DNA from: Thermovirga lienii DSM 17291
Lineage (GTDB): Bacteria; Synergistota; Synergistia; Synergistales; Thermovirgaceae
NCBI GenBank assembly: GCA_000233775.1
Contig: CP003096.1
Coordinates: 766,001 to 830,000 of the forward strand
Direction of reading: 5' to 3'
Length of the DNA: 64,000 bases
The notes below the pieces were generated by a model that did no database searches, was not told the DNA's origin, and saw nothing but the letters and a program-made list of their open reading frames with translations. Below, piece after piece: positions 63,749 through 64,000 of the stretch. How positions within the stretch are numbered: position 1 is the first letter of the stretch; each line of letters begins with the position of its first letter. The translations under genes and the position numbers were made by a program.

Positions 63749-64000
63749 TCAATATGGGGCATGTATTCCCCCCAATTCACCTTCCAGAGGATACCTTTTC
63801 TTGTTTTTATGATCTTTGGTTGTGCTGTTTATACTCCTACGCCATGGGTGATCCATGGATGGTTTATATTTTCCCCTTGGCTTTGCCTTGTTTTCTAGGT
63901 TTTCTTCTTGGATAGCTTTCTTGTTACTGTCACTTGAGATAGCCTTTAGTTTAAAGTAATCGCCACTGTATAAAGCTCCAAGGGAACCATCGAGATGCCT
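63749..64000 (-). CDS. C-terminal part of an insertion sequence transposase
   Basis: The frame enters from the right edge and stops at 63749-63751. Its 83 residues include RHLDGSLGALYSGDYFKLK and YKPSMDHPWRRS. An LDG...Y phrase followed by a PxxDHPWR motif near the end is what I know from the C-termini of DDE/integrase-core transposases of the ISNCY (IS1202-like) group. The family name is tentative; a transposase is likely given the repeats beyond its stop codon. The catalytic part lies outside the window. Confidence 0.65.
   Translation of the reverse strand, partial: RHLDGSLGALYSGDYFKLKAISSDSNKKAIQEENLENKAKPRGKYKPSMDHPWRRSINSTTKDHKNKKRYPLEGELGGIHAPY

Larger units (their letters stand above)
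63582..64000 (-). mobile_element. Terminal part of an insertion sequence
   Basis: The combination of a minus-strand transposase C-terminus, a hairpin and two 16-base repeats indicates the end of an IS whose bulk lies to the right of the window. The outer boundary is placed near the GGGGTGTCAAC at 63582-63592 because similarity to the repeats begins there. The exact tip and target duplication cannot be set without the other end. Confidence 0.55.

Noticed and set aside
63727-63915. Plus-strand 62-codon frame at the right edge
   Set aside because: The minus strand here encodes a recognisable transposase C-terminus; the plus frame is its shadow.

Overview
The window reads as housekeeping chromosome from an anaerobic bacterium of moderate GC content. 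Several gene orders are widespread in Firmicutes and relatives: phoH-pgpH-ybeY-CNNM-cdd-era-recO-glyQ-glyS-PDRP-ppdK, rpmE-thyX-DUF1385-prfA-prmC, and cdaA-cdaR-glmM. Together with a TAXI-type TRAP solute receptor, an ornithine-racemase-like enzyme, a PycB/OadA-type carboxyltransferase and pyruvate phosphate dikinase with its regulator, my best guess is a Synergistota (Thermovirga/Acetomicrobium-like) amino-acid-fermenting anaerobe. This taxonomic call is inference. Nearly all genes lie on the + strand in long, tightly packed operons, many with 4-bp start/stop overlaps.

Layout: 1-131 is the tail of a TrkA_C-domain protein. 208-7199 holds pheS-pheT, a coiled-coil protein, zapA, cvpA and mutS2. 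tRNA-Arg(CCG) is at 7285. 7516-10520 is a looser region with an Asp/Glu-racemase-family protein, a cold-shock protein, a minus-strand TAXI receptor and a HutP-family RNA-binding regulator. 10602-15687 carries rpmE, thyX, a DUF1385 protein, prfA, prmC and an unusual trxB. 15759-23572 carries a PfkB-family protein with altered catalytic motifs, a YwlE-type phosphatase, an M48 protease, dnaX and dnaE. 23659-28288 holds a TRAP (MtrB) homologue coupled to pyk, then a CoA-pyrophosphatase-like Nudix protein, nfo and an ornithine/alanine racemase.

28333-35306 is a cell-envelope cluster: cdaA and cdaR (c-di-AMP synthesis), glmM, galU, then a glmS ribozyme sitting inside the run of genes, glmS, and a cysteine-rich DUF2703 protein. 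A minus-strand pair of unknown membrane/exported proteins (35354-36696) and tRNA-Gln(TTG) separate it from glmU-prs-rplY-pth-mfd-mazG (37038-44661). A carboxyltransferase and a NifU-type scaffold follow, then phoH through ppdK. The window closes with dgt, a minus-strand class A penicillin-binding protein overlapping dgt tail to tail, and the end of an insertion sequence (transposase C-terminus on the minus strand running off the edge).

Themes: glmS, glmM and glmU give the complete route from fructose-6-phosphate to UDP-GlcNAc, next to the c-di-AMP cyclase, with a PgpH-type c-di-AMP phosphodiesterase further along. Post-transcriptional control is prominent: a glmS ribozyme whose 3' flank can pair either with the ribozyme or with the glmS Shine-Dalgarno sequence, plus homologues of two RNA-binding proteins that read NAG triplets, TRAP and HutP. 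PEP/pyruvate metabolism is represented by Pyk (with an extra swivelling domain), PPDK with its bifunctional regulator, and the carboxyltransferase. No CRISPR array or prophage was seen.
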